From Lentinula raphanica (Eukaryota; Basidiomycota; Agaricomycetes; Agaricales; Omphalotaceae): a stretch of DNA of 64,000 nucleotides. The notes under the pieces were generated by a model. The model was not told the origin of the DNA, did not search any database, and saw nothing but the letters and a program-made list of their open reading frames with translations. Shown piece by piece: positions 43,681-54,079 of this stretch. Both the position numbers and the translations under genes were made by a program. The first letter of the stretch is position 1; every line of letters starts with the position of its first letter. The stretch covers positions 1,550,001-1,614,000 of the forward strand of contig JANVFP010000004.1 of NCBI GenBank assembly GCA_027919835.1, given 5' to 3'.

Positions 43681-46371
43681 AAGATCAGACGATAAGTTGG
43701 TCAGGTGGGATACCTTCCTCCTGAATCCTGCCCTTGACGTTGTCGATTGTGTCTGATCCACAGAGACGAAGGACGGAGTGCGAGGTCAACTCTTTCTGGA
43801 TGTTATAGTCGGAAAGGGTAAGCCCATCTTCAAGCTGTTTGCTAGCGAAAATGAGTCGTTGCTGATCAGGTGGAATACCCTCCTTATCTTGGATCTTGGC
43901 CTTGACGTTGTCGGGTTGACTCTTTCTGGATGTTGTCGTTCGTCCTCGAGCTGTTTGCCTGCCAGCGAAGATGAGTCGTTGTTGGCCGGGTGAGATACCC
44001 TCTTCATCCTGGATCTTGGCCTTCAAGCTACCGTGTCCGAAGACCGTTCGACTTCCAGAGTAATTGTTTTACCCGGGAGAGTCTTGACGGATATGTGCAT
44101 GCTTCCATGCAGACGAAGACCGGGTGAAGGGTGGACTCCTTCTGAATGTTGTAGTCGGACAGGGTACGTCCATACCCCAGCTGCTTTTGACGATGTAGAT
44201 GGTGTATGATGATTTGCCCTCAAGCGATTACACTCTGAATGAATCTTAAGATTTACATACCCCCGCGAAGACGCAGGTCGAGATGGAGGGTCGAGATGAA
44301 GGGTTGAGTCTTTCTGGATGTTGTGATCAGAGAGGGTACGTCCGTCCTCGAGCTGTCTGCCTGCGTGCGAAAAAGAGTTGTTGTTGACTGGGTGGGATAC
44401 CCTCTGTGTCCTGGATCTTGGCCCTCAAGTTCTCTATACTGTCCGAAGACTCTGCTTCCAAAGCAATCGTCTTACCCGTGAGGGTCTTGACGAAGATTTG
44501 CATGCCTTCACGGAGACGAAAGACCAAGTGAAGGATAAACTCCTTCTGAATGTTGTAGTCGGACAGGGTCGCACAAAGATAAGACGTTGTTGGTCAGGAA
44601 GCATCCCTTCCTTGGCTTGGATCTTGGCCTTGACGTGATAGATCGTGTCAGATGGTCTTGCCAGTCAACGTCTTCACGAAGATCTGTATACCGCCACGAA
44701 GTAGGAGTACCAAGTAAAGGATAGACTCTTTCTGGATGTTGTAATCAGAAAGAGTGCGGCCGTCCTCGGGGTGCCTTTCAGCAAAGATCAGACACTGTTG
44801 GTCTGGAGGAATTCCTTCCTAATCCTGAATCTTAGCCTTGACATTGTCGATAGTGTTTGAGGACTAGTCCTATAGGGTGATGGTCTTTCCAGTGAGCGTC
44901 TTTACGAAGATTTGCAAACTGGTAGATGTGTTGAGAGTTAGTTTAATTTGAGGCTGGTAACAAGACGATGATACCTGCAAAGGCCCCTCTGCCAGCACGT
45001 CCGAGTGCTACTAAAGCCAATCCTAAGGTGGTCCTATGACCAGGTACAAGGCGATCTCCAGGATAACCGTATCACGATATAGATGGTGTACAATGATTCG
45101 ACCTCGAGCGATTACCCTCGAGGGTCTGGATGAAGATCTGCATACCCCCACGGAGACGAAGGTCGAGATGAAGGGCCGAGTCTTTCTGGATCGCTGAGGT
45201 CAGAGTGGGTACGTCCCTCCTCGAGCTGTTTGCCTGCCTGCGAAGATGAGTCATTGTTGGCTAGGGTGGGATACCCTCTTTGTCCTGGATCTTGGCCTTC
45301 AAGCTACCATGTCCAAAGACTCGACTTCCAGGGTAATCGTCTTACCCGTGAGGGTCTTGACGAAGATCTGTATGCCTCCACGGAGACTAAGGACAAGGTG
45401 AAGGGTAGACTCCTTCTGAATGTTGTGGTCGGACAGGGTACGTCCATCCTCCAGCTGCTTTTGACGATCTCCAGGATAACCGTATCGCGATGTAGATGGT
45501 GTATGATAATTCGACCTCGAGGGTCTTCATGAATCTTGGATTTGCATCCCCTCACAGAGACGAAGGTCGAGATGGAGGGTCGAGATGGAGGGTCGAGATG
45601 GAGGATTGAGTCTTGGATGTTGTAGTTAGTGAGGGTACGTCCGTCCTCAAGCTGTTCGCCGGCGAAGATGAGTCGCTATTGGGCGGGTGGGATACCCTCT
45701 TTGCCCTCGATCTTGGCCTTCAAGTTGTCTATAGTGTCCAAAGACTCGAATTCCAAGGTGAGCGTCTCACCTGTGAGAGTCTCGACGAAGATCTGCATGC
45801 CTCCACAGGGACGAAGGACCAACTTGTGAAGGGTGGACTCCTTCTGAATGTTGTAGTCGAACAGGATCACGCAAAGATAAGACGTTGTTAGTCAAGAGGG
45901 ATCCCTTCCTTGTCTTGGATCTCGGCCGCGCCATTGTCGATCGGGTCAAATGTTTTGAATTCGAAAATGATGGTCTTGCTGGTCTTGCCGGTGGACGCCT
46001 TCACGAAGATCTGCATACCGCCACGAAGTCGGAGCACCAAGAAAAGGGTAGACTCTTTCTGAATGTTGTAATCAGAAAGAGAGAGGCAGTCCTCGAGTTG
46101 CTTTCCAAAATAATTGGACGATGTTGATTTCTAGGAATTCCTTCCTGATCCTGAATCTTAGCCTTGACGTTATAGTGTCAGAGGAAAGATTTACAATCTG
46201 GTAGTGTGTTGAGAGTAAGTTGAGTTTGTGGCTCGTAACAAGATGACCGAAGCGAATCCTCAGTAGTCCTGCGACCAGGTGCAATACGATCTCCAGGGTT
46301 GTCGATGGTGTATGATGATTCGACCTCGAGGGTAATCGTCTTACCCGTCAGGGTGTTAAAGAATGAGGGTC

Positions 46372-46797
46372 TTAACGGAAATCTGCATACCCCCACGGAG
46401 ACGAAGGTTGAGATAAAGCGTTGGATCTTTCTAGATGTTGTAGTCCCAGAGGTTCGTCCTCGAGCTTTTTACCTGCGAAGATGAGTCGTCGTTGGTCTGG
46501 TGGGATGCCCTCATTGTCCTGGGTCTTGACCTTCGCGTTGTCTATCGTATCTATCGGATCCGGATCCGAAGACTCGACTTCCAAGGTAATCGTCTTACCC
46601 GTGAGGGTCTTGACGAAGATGTACATGCCTCCACGGAGACGAGGGACCAAGTAAAGGGTGGACACTTTCTTGATGTTGTAGTCGGACAGGGTACGACCAT
46701 CCTTCAGTTGCTTTCCCTTAAAGATAAGACGTTGGTCAGGAGGGATCCCTTCCTTGTCTTGGATCTTGGCCTTGACATTGTCGATTGTATTGGACAT
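46372..46797 (-). pseudogene. best-preserved ubiquitin pair in the array
   Basis: One open frame holding the C-terminal three quarters of one ubiquitin, ending PRLRGG, fused to the next unit ([20 protein letters not shown]). A short Asp/Pro insertion lies before [20 protein letters not shown]. The Lys48-region residues are retained in the first unit ([12 protein letters not shown]). The frame then departs. A two-unit translation product is possible but no promoter or start context was found. Confidence 0.7.
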
Positions 46798-47431
46798 TTC
46801 GACTTCTTCGAGTGATCTTGGCGGTCAGAAGTCGGAGCACCAAGTGAAGGGTATACTCTTTCTGGATGTTGTGATCAGAAAGAGTGTGGCCGTGCTCGCG
46901 TTGCTTTCCAGCAAAGATCAGACACTGTTGGTCTGGAGATATTCCTTCCTAATACTGAATCTTAGCCTTGACATTGTCGGCAGTGTCAGAGGACTAGACC
47001 TAGAGGGTGATGATCTTTCCAGTGAGCGTCTTTACAAAAATTTGCAAACTGGCAGATGTGTTAAGAGTTAGTTCAGTTTGTGGCTCGTAACAGGATAATG
47101 ATACCTGCAACGGCTCCTCTGCCAGCACGTCCGAGTGCCACTAAAGCTAGTCCTATGACCAGGTGCAAAACGATCTCCAGGATAACCGTATCACGATGTA
47201 GATGGTGAATGATGATTCGACCTCGAGGGTCTGAATGAAGATCTGCATACCCCGCCCCCCACCCCCACGGAGACGAAGGTCGAGATAAACGTTTGAGTCT
47301 TTCTGGATGTTGTAATCATAGAGGGTACGTCCGTCCTCAAGCTATTCGCCGGCGAAGATGAGTCGCTGTTTGGCGGGTGAGATACCCTCGTTGTCCTGCA
47401 TCTTGGCCTTCATGTTGTCTATCGCGTCCTA

Positions 47432-47578
<147 letters not shown>

Positions 47579-48589
47579 TCAGGAGGGATCTCTTCCTTGT
47601 CTTGGATCTTGGCCTTGACAATGTCGATCGTGCCAGACGTTTCGTTTTGAGAGTGAAGGTCTTGCCGGTCAACGTCTTCACGAAGATCCGCAAACAGCCA
47701 CAAAGTAGGAGCCCCATGTAAAAGGTAAAATCTTTCTGAAGGGATTCCTGCCTACATTGTCGATAGTGTCAGAGGACCCGACCTCGAGAATGATGGTCTT
47801 TCCAGTGAGAGTCTTTTCGAAGATTTGCTGCTGGTAGAGGTGTTGGGAGTTAGTTGAGTTTGTGGATCGTAACAAGACGGCGATACCTTCAAAGGTTCCT
47901 CTACAAGCACGTCTGAGGGCTACTAAAAGTAATCCTAACGTCGTCCTACTACCAGGTGCCGTTGTCGATGGTGTATAATCTCGAGGGTAATCATCTTATC
48001 TGTGAGGGTCTTCATGAAAATCTGCACACGTCCATGGAGGCGAAGGTCGAGATGAAGGGTTGACTCTTTCTGTTTGTAGTAGGTAGAGAGAGTGCAACCG
48101 TCCTCGAGCTGTTTGCCTGCGAAGATGAGTCGTTGGTGGTCCGGTGAAGTCACCTCTTTGTCCTGGAGCTTGACCTTCACGTTGTCTATCGAGTACAAAG
48201 ACTCAACTTCCAAGTGATCACCTCATGAGGGCCTTGACGAAGATATGCATGCCTCTACTACGGAGACGAGAGACCAAGTGAAGGGTGGACTCCTTCTGAA
48301 TGTTGTAGTCGGACAGGTCCACTCAAAGATAAGACGTTGTTGGTCAGTAAAGACCCCTTTCTTGTCTTGAATCTTGGCCTTAACGTTGTCGATCCTGTCG
48401 GACGTTTTGACTTCAAGAGTAATGGTCTTGCTAGAGATCTGCATACCGCCACGAAGTCGGAGCACGAAGTGAACGGTAGACTCTTTCTGGATGCTGTGAT
48501 CGGAAAGGGAGCAGCCGTCCTCTATTTGCTCTTCAGCAAAGATCTAACGTTGTCGATAGGTCTTCATGAAGATTTGCATACTGGTAGAT

Positions 48590-48730
48590 GTATAGAGAGT
48601 CAGTCAAGTTTGTGGCTCGTAACAAGCCAGCGATACCTGAAAAGGTTCCTGTCCCAACGTCTGAGTGCTACTCAAGCTACCCAAGGTAGTTCTACGACCA
48701 GGTGCGAGACGATCTCCAGATTACCGTTTG
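48590..48730 (-). repeat. spacer unit of the ubiquitin array, upstream-most copy
   Basis: Encodes GDRLAPGRRTTLG-like residues, then an apparent intron (donor GTATCGCT, acceptor CTACCAG) leading directly into MQIFMKT. Related copies recur four more times downstream in the array. Closest to the break made by the gag-only element. Confidence 0.6.
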
Positions 48731-48756
48731 GAGATGGAATAAGAGGAATCATCTCG

Positions 48757-48761
48757 GCAGG
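48757..48761. repeat. target-site duplication GCAGG, left
   Basis: GCAGG immediately left of the LTR at 48762, matched at 54075-54079. Confidence 0.85.
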
Positions 48762-49555
48762 TGTTAAGAGTCGGATTATTTCTTAATAGCCTTCTAGAAT
48801 ATATTCGTAATCACCAGGAAGTAACTTATCCTGGGGTTATTGCTGAATAATAGCTGCGAGGGGTCTTCTTCCAAGGGATGTTACGTCCTGAAAGGAATAT
48901 CGAACTATATCGGCAGAGTTACTTGACTGGAAAAGCGTCAGGCAAGTAGTGTCGAAGGATAACTGCGAGGGGTCTTCTCTCAAGGAATGTTACGTCTTGA
49001 AAGGAAAATCGAGTTATATCGGCGAAGGACCTTGACTGGAATAGCGTCAGGCAAGGGTACTTGACTGGAAAAGCGTCAGGCAAGTATTGCAATAAGAATT
49101 GAGATGTCGTCTCCCAAGGTAATCTGTCGTCCTGGAAGGTAATCCAACCAATACTGCAATCTACTCGGCTGGAAAAGCGTCAGACGAGGCTTCAAACTAT
49201 GTGGTAGCTTGGTATGTCACTGGATATGCACAGTGGTGGCAACACAATATGTGTAATTCCCAAATATACTCTGGATGTAGGTGAAGGTTACAAAATAACA
49301 AGTCTAAAGGTTGTTTGTAAGTATTTGGTAATCCTTTTATAGTATATACTGTGGGAAAGGAATGCCTAAATAAGAAGGAAAGTGATTATCCCAATTGGGA
49401 ATTGAGAAGTATATCTAATCTGTATTATGTAAGCAGTAATTTTTCGAAATTGTCAGTCATGATCAAGTGTTAGAACAATATTATGAGTCTCTGCCATAAG
49501 TGTCTTCAACTAAACAAAGTGTTCTTTTGCCAGTCTGAAGTTTCACTTCCTAACA
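48762..49555 (-). repeat. 3' LTR of gag-only element (left copy)
   Basis: 794 bp, bounded by TGTTA and TAACA. It contains four 25-base hairpins at 48922-48946, 49031-49055, 49060-49084 and 49163-49187, embedded in a repeated block of about 110 bases with conserved GTTACGTC and TATATCGGC words. Confidence 0.92.
48922..49187. other. array of four covarying hairpins in the LTR
   Basis: Each hairpin has stem CTTG-A-CTG against CAG-G-CAAG around a constant nine-base loop GAAAAGCGT (one copy GAATAGCGT). The fourth copy has CTCG-G-CTG against CAG-A-CGAG: the paired T-A becomes C-G on both sides, and the central mismatch is swapped from A/G to G/A. This compensatory change supports a selected stem in RNA or single-stranded DNA. 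The same array is in the right LTR at about 53441-53706. Confidence 0.7.
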
Positions 49556-49572
49556 GTACATCCCTCCCCAAT
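49556..49572 (-). promoter_or_regulatory. polypurine tract of gag-only element
   Basis: Read on minus, ATTGGGGAGGGATGTAC abuts the 3' LTR. It fits the plus-strand primer and confirms orientation. Confidence 0.65.
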
Positions 49573-49597
49573 AGAACCGAGCCCTCGAGGTTCAAGG

Positions 49598-52500
49598 TTA
49601 ACCAACCTCCACTGGATCCATGTCCATGATTGCTGCAGTGTCTTCATTAATAGTAACAATATCTTGGGACATGGGTAATTGGTTATTTGCAATTTGACTC
49701 TGATGACTGTTGTCAATTATTTGTGAGTTGTCCAGCTCAGTAACATGTGGTAGGAGTGCATTATTAGCATTGGAGTGACGCCAATTTCCCAGGTTTATGT
49801 TGGGTATTGAGGATGAACCAATATTGGTAAATGCCTGCTTGGCTCCATCTAGAACCAACAATTCATCTACCACACCTGCAAGAGTTGCTGGAATTTCACC
49901 ATGATCCACCAGGTGATTGTGAAGATTATTTTGAATCTGTTTCAATAACCTCCATCGTAATGCTTCATCATCATAACTGGTCATTAATGCAATATCTTCA
50001 AACCTTACCCAGAAATCACCAAATGATTCACTCCATGCTTGATTGTATTCATCTAGCTTGGACTGTGCTTGGATAGTTTCATAATGAAGACCAAACATTT
50101 GTCCAAACAAAATCACAAACTTGTCCCAGTTATCAAGTTCAGCAACTTTGTATCCAGCTCTTTGCCTTCGCATCAAATTTTGATAGTACCGTTTTGCTGG
50201 TCCACTCATGTATGATGCAGCAAATGAAACTCTGGAAATATCATTGGAGTAAATTCGAGGTTTAGCTGTGAAGAAATTTTCACAGTTTTCCTTGAACTCC
50301 CTCCATGCTGTTCGATCTTCACCAGAGAACATTGTTGGTTTGTTGATATCCAACTTTGACTCTCGGTTCATCTCATCACGTTCATATTCCTGTAACTGCT
50401 TTTCCAAATCTCTAGTGTAGGAGTCTTTGTTGTTACTTCTCCTATTCTGGCAGTCACAAGTGTTATGACCATCTCGACCATTGCGACCATCTTGGCCATC
50501 TCGACTCTTCCTACAGCGGCATTGCCCATTATTTTGCCCCTGGCATTCACACCCTTGATGGTGTTTGGGTTCATTGTTGGATTTATCTTTGTCATCACCC
50601 TCATCATTATTTTTGTAACCATCATCTCCACCGGGGTTTGGAGGTTCTCCACCTCCACCACCTCCAGCAACAGAGTGTACAGATGGTACCAAGTTCTGGA
50701 ATCGTTGACCCTGTGACCTGCTGTGATTGGAATTTGTATAACTAGATGGATGAGTGTCTGGTTGAATGACACAACCTGTGGAATCATGCTCTTCAAAGGA
50801 ATACTGCTGGGTTATCTTTGGTGATGAATTGATGGGTGAATGCTGACTTGGGGTTTTATAATAGTGTGCTGCAGTAGAAGGATACTTTTCTTCATCATGA
50901 TTCTCTTGGTCTTCCAAGACTTGTGCACAGAAATCTCTTATTGGTGTTTTGATATTTCCTTCTCCATATTCTTTTCTCTTATTGAGAACATGGGGATGAC
51001 TTGATGTTCTTGCTCCAGGACCATTACCATCTTGTAATGGATTTACATACTTGATAGTAGGATCCTGTCTTTTCCTATGAGGTGAAACATCTTGGTGGAG
51101 AATATTGGAATCATTTCGAGTATCGGTTGTTCCAGGATTGTCCACCAATGCTTCTTGCTTAGCAGAACTTTCTGCTGCATTGTATTCTGGAACCTTGCCT
51201 TTAGTCTTTTTCCACCCAGTAACCCTTTGTTGTCTACGGTTTGTAGCCTTCTGGGTTTCACTCATTTCAACATCTCTAAGAGGTTCACTCGATGGATCAT
51301 GCCCAATGGGTTCCTGCTGTGGGGGATCACTAGGGACACTCTCAATAGTGGGTCCTTCCTCAATTGTTGTTAAGCGAGGAGGCTCTATGAACTGCTGTGA
51401 AGGGAGTGTACCAGTGGTCCTTCTTGAGTTTCCATGGTAATGTTGTATACGAGGGATATTACTGGATTGTGGTGTTATTGTCTGGTTAGGCACTTGCTGT
51501 GAGTAATTTTGTATCCTTGGATTCCATGGTGTATCCTGACGCATTCGACTTCGAGGTTCATCACGTAAGGTTTGCCAGGATTGGGTAATATCAATGCTCT
51601 CTTCCCATGGTAGCATCTCGGAATACTGGCTGTTATGATTACGGTGTTGTTCATCATAATCATTCAAGGATTGGCGTGATGAAGGTGCTGAGGAATATAC
51701 TGAACGGACATCAGGATTGTTGATGAGAGCATCAAACTCGGGTTTATGTGTCTGTTCCTCCAAATCCAACAGTTTATCAGCACTATCTCCTTGTTGAAGA
51801 GACCGTACTAGATCTGGTGTCACTTCATCATCAGTGAGCTGAACAATACGACGCAATAGCCTCAACAACCCAGCATAAGTGTGGTTGTCAACACGGAAAC
51901 CTAAGGAGTCCAACAGTTCACGAGCTGGGTTGACAATTTTCAATAACCCAACTTCATGTGCAATGACCTCTTGTTCATCTTGAGGACTACTCTCCAGGTA
52001 TTCGATACGATTCGGATAGTCTGGTATGAATGTCTCCATGCGCTCGAAAGGTAGATGATCCACCCTTAGATATGATGACCAGGTATCTGTATCATTGATA
52101 TAACTGATGTAATCAGGTTGGGCAATGATAGTTGACAAATAATTTGTCCGTTGAGTGACCTGTGGCATCCGTAAAGCCTGACGGATGTTGTCTGACAAAC
52201 GTTCTTCAGGGGTGTTCATGATTTGTCGGAACAACCGTAACCAACCCACTGCAGTCAATGTTCCTTGATTCTCAATACCAACATTGATCAACAAGGTACG
52301 AGCAAGGTTTGCATAGTGGTGAAGGAGACGTTGATTACTAGCATGGTTGGATGAAAGTGAAGACCTCGAGTGTGAGGAATGGTCCTCAGAATGACGACGA
52401 CGAGCCATACGTCTGACAGGTGTGTCGGGAACGTGTAGATTCCTTGAGTGTAGTGGGGACTCACCCATAATCTCCCGATATCCATCAGAGTATGAACGGA

Positions 52501-53251
52501 ATTGTGGAGTACGTCCAGCAGCATTGTCATGGACAAAAGGTGTTGACTCTGCAAGAGGACGACCTAAGGGACGATGACGACCAAGAGGAGGATCATCCAG
52601 GATGATGTTAGACCTACTGTTGTTCTCTTGTTCAATCTCTCGTAGGTGTTCATGAAACTCCTCTGGTGTTGGTGGGGTTTGGTAAGGTTGACTAGTGGAT
52701 CTATTCAGTGTTTGTTGGGGTGGGGTACCTGTTTGTGATGGTACATCACGGCCCTGCATAGACCCTGAACTAGGTTGACGAGTAGGGATATCTTGTTGTT
52801 GAGGAGGATGATGTCCAGCATTGGCAGCAAGCTCAGCAAGTAACATCTGACCTTGGGTAGGCAACGTCGATGCTGGTCTCCTGGGAGGAGTATTAGCAAG
52901 CTCCATCTCAACAGCCAAGTTATCCTGTCCAGGATTGTGTCGGATAGGGATCCCAACAGACTCTGGAGTATAGTACTGGTGTTGGAAAGAACGTTCTAGA
53001 TGTGGTGGGGCAGAACGTTGAGGTTGTGTTGAACGATGAGGAAGAGGTGACAACGAACAATTATGAGGTGCATGTCCTAGTTGTCGACCTCGCTCTGGAA
53101 AGTGTAAAGCAGTGTTGGCAGTAGTGTCCTGCAACTGTGCTGGTGTAACACGAGTGATGTTACGTGAATTAGGGGTAAGGACATGGAAGGAGTAAGGGGT
53201 GTACCGGATGTCCTCCTCGATGTCCTCGGTGATGAAAGTTCTCGTAGCCAT
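49598..53251 (-). CDS. Gag polyprotein of gag-only element, intact
   Basis: Uninterrupted 1,217 codons starting 29 bases inside the 5' LTR border. Residues 1-300 are disordered and rich in Gln, Pro, His and Arg. Two related helical modules follow at about 313-365 (LLINVGIENQGTLTAVGWLR) and about 440-485 (LLDSLGFRVDNHTYAGLLRL), an internal duplication. A Gly-rich hinge lies near 860, then a cluster of three Cys-x-Cys pairs (CECQ, CRCRKS, CDCQ) near 900-925. The Ty3-type capsid region is at about 970-1130, with FSGEDRTAWREFKENCENFF, AASYMSGPAKRYYQNL and WVRFEDIALMTSYDDEALRW. No CCHC knuckle follows the capsid; the Cys cluster lies before it. The protein should form particles that use enzymes supplied in trans. 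Confidence 0.9.
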   Translation of the reverse strand: MATRTFITEDIEEDIRYTPYSFHVLTPNSRNITRVTPAQLQDTTANTALHFPERGRQLGHAPHNCSLSPLPHRSTQPQRSAPPHLERSFQHQYYTPESVGIPIRHNPGQDNLAVEMELANTPPRRPASTLPTQGQMLLAELAANAGHHPPQQQDIPTRQPSSGSMQGRDVPSQTGTPPQQTLNRSTSQPYQTPPTPEEFHEHLREIEQENNSRSNIILDDPPLGRHRPLGRPLAESTPFVHDNAAGRTPQFRSYSDGYREIMGESPLHSRNLHVPDTPVRRMARRRHSEDHSSHSRSSLSSNHASNQRLLHHYANLARTLLINVGIENQGTLTAVGWLRLFRQIMNTPEERLSDNIRQALRMPQVTQRTNYLSTIIAQPDYISYINDTDTWSSYLRVDHLPFERMETFIPDYPNRIEYLESSPQDEQEVIAHEVGLLKIVNPARELLDSLGFRVDNHTYAGLLRLLRRIVQLTDDEVTPDLVRSLQQGDSADKLLDLEEQTHKPEFDALINNPDVRSVYSSAPSSRQSLNDYDEQHRNHNSQYSEMLPWEESIDITQSWQTLRDEPRSRMRQDTPWNPRIQNYSQQVPNQTITPQSSNIPRIQHYHGNSRRTTGTLPSQQFIEPPRLTTIEEGPTIESVPSDPPQQEPIGHDPSSEPLRDVEMSETQKATNRRQQRVTGWKKTKGKVPEYNAAESSAKQEALVDNPGTTDTRNDSNILHQDVSPHRKRQDPTIKYVNPLQDGNGPGARTSSHPHVLNKRKEYGEGNIKTPIRDFCAQVLEDQENHDEEKYPSTAAHYYKTPSQHSPINSSPKITQQYSFEEHDSTGCVIQPDTHPSSYTNSNHSRSQGQRFQNLVPSVHSVAGGGGGGEPPNPGGDDGYKNNDEGDDKDKSNNEPKHHQGCECQGQNNGQCRCRKSRDGQDGRNGRDGHNTCDCQNRRSNNKDSYTRDLEKQLQEYERDEMNRESKLDINKPTMFSGEDRTAWREFKENCENFFTAKPRIYSNDISRVSFAASYMSGPAKRYYQNLMRRQRAGYKVAELDNWDKFVILFGQMFGLHYETIQAQSKLDEYNQAWSESFGDFWVRFEDIALMTSYDDEALRWRLLKQIQNNLHNHLVDHGEIPATLAGVVDELLVLDGAKQAFTNIGSSSIPNINLGNWRHSNANNALLPHVTELDNSQIIDNSHQSQIANNQLPMSQDIVTINEDTAAIMDMDPVEVG

Positions 53252-53280
53252 TATAAAACAACAACGGAGACTTGTTATTA

Positions 53281-54074
53281 TGTTAAGAGTCGGATTATTT
53301 CTTAATAGCCTTCTAGAATATATTCGTAATCACCAGGAAGTAACTTATCCTGGGGTTATTGCTGAATAATAGCTGCGAGGGGTCTTCTTCCAAGGGATGT
53401 TACGTCCTGAAAGGAATATCGAACTATATCGGCAGAGTTACTTGACTGGAAAAGCGTCAGGCAAGTAGTGTCGAAGGATAACTGCGAGGGGTCTTCTCTC
53501 AAGGAATGTTACGTCTTGAAAGGAAAATCGAGTTATATCGGCGAAGGACCTTGACTGGAATAGCGTCAGGCAAGGGTACTTGATTGGAAAAGCGTCAGGC
53601 AAGTATTGCAATAAGAATTGAGATGTCGTCTCCCAAGGTAATCTGTCGTCCTGGAAGGTAATCCAACCAATACTGCAATCTACTCGGCTGGAAAAGCGTC
53701 AGACGAGGCTTCAAACTATGTGGTAGCTTGGTATGTCACTGGATATGCACAGTGGTGGCAACACAATATGTGTAATTCCCAAATATACTCTGGATGTAGG
53801 TGAAGGTTACAAAATAACAAGTCTAAAGGTTGTTTGTAAGTATTTGGTAATCCTTTTATAGTATATACTGTGGGAAAGGAATGCCTAAATAAGAAGGAAA
53901 GTGATTATCCCAATTGGGAATTGAGAAGTATATCTAATCTGTATTATGTAAGCAGTAATTTTTCGAAATTGTCAGTCATGATCAAGTGTTAGAACAATAT
54001 TATGAGTCTCTGCCATAAGTGTCTTCAACTAAACAAAGTGTTCTTTTGCCAGTCTGAAGTTTCACTTCCTAACA
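53281..54074 (-). repeat. 5' LTR of gag-only element (right copy)
   Basis: Same 794 bp as the left copy, with one difference seen, at about 53583 (C to T within a hairpin stem). Immediately inside, on minus, the sequence TAATAACAAGTCTCCG does not start with TGG, so the usual tRNA primer site is not evident. Confidence 0.92.
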
Positions 54075-54079
54075 GCAGG
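54075..54079. repeat. target-site duplication GCAGG, right
   Basis: Second copy of the duplication, proving integration of the gag-only element as a unit. Confidence 0.85.

Larger units (their letters stand above)
48762..54074 (-). mobile_element. gag-only non-autonomous LTR retrotransposon
   Basis: Two 794-bp direct LTRs (48762-49555 and 53281-54074), each starting TGTTA and ending TAACA, differ at one base that I could find, and are flanked by a GCAGG duplication. The single ORF is on the minus strand, so the right LTR is the 5' LTR. It encodes a 1,217-residue Gag and no protease, RT or integrase. This matches the TR-GAG class of terminal-repeat retrotransposons with a gag domain described in plants. 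LTR identity says it moved very recently, so a helper element must exist in this genome. It landed at the upstream edge of the ubiquitin array. Confidence 0.92.
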
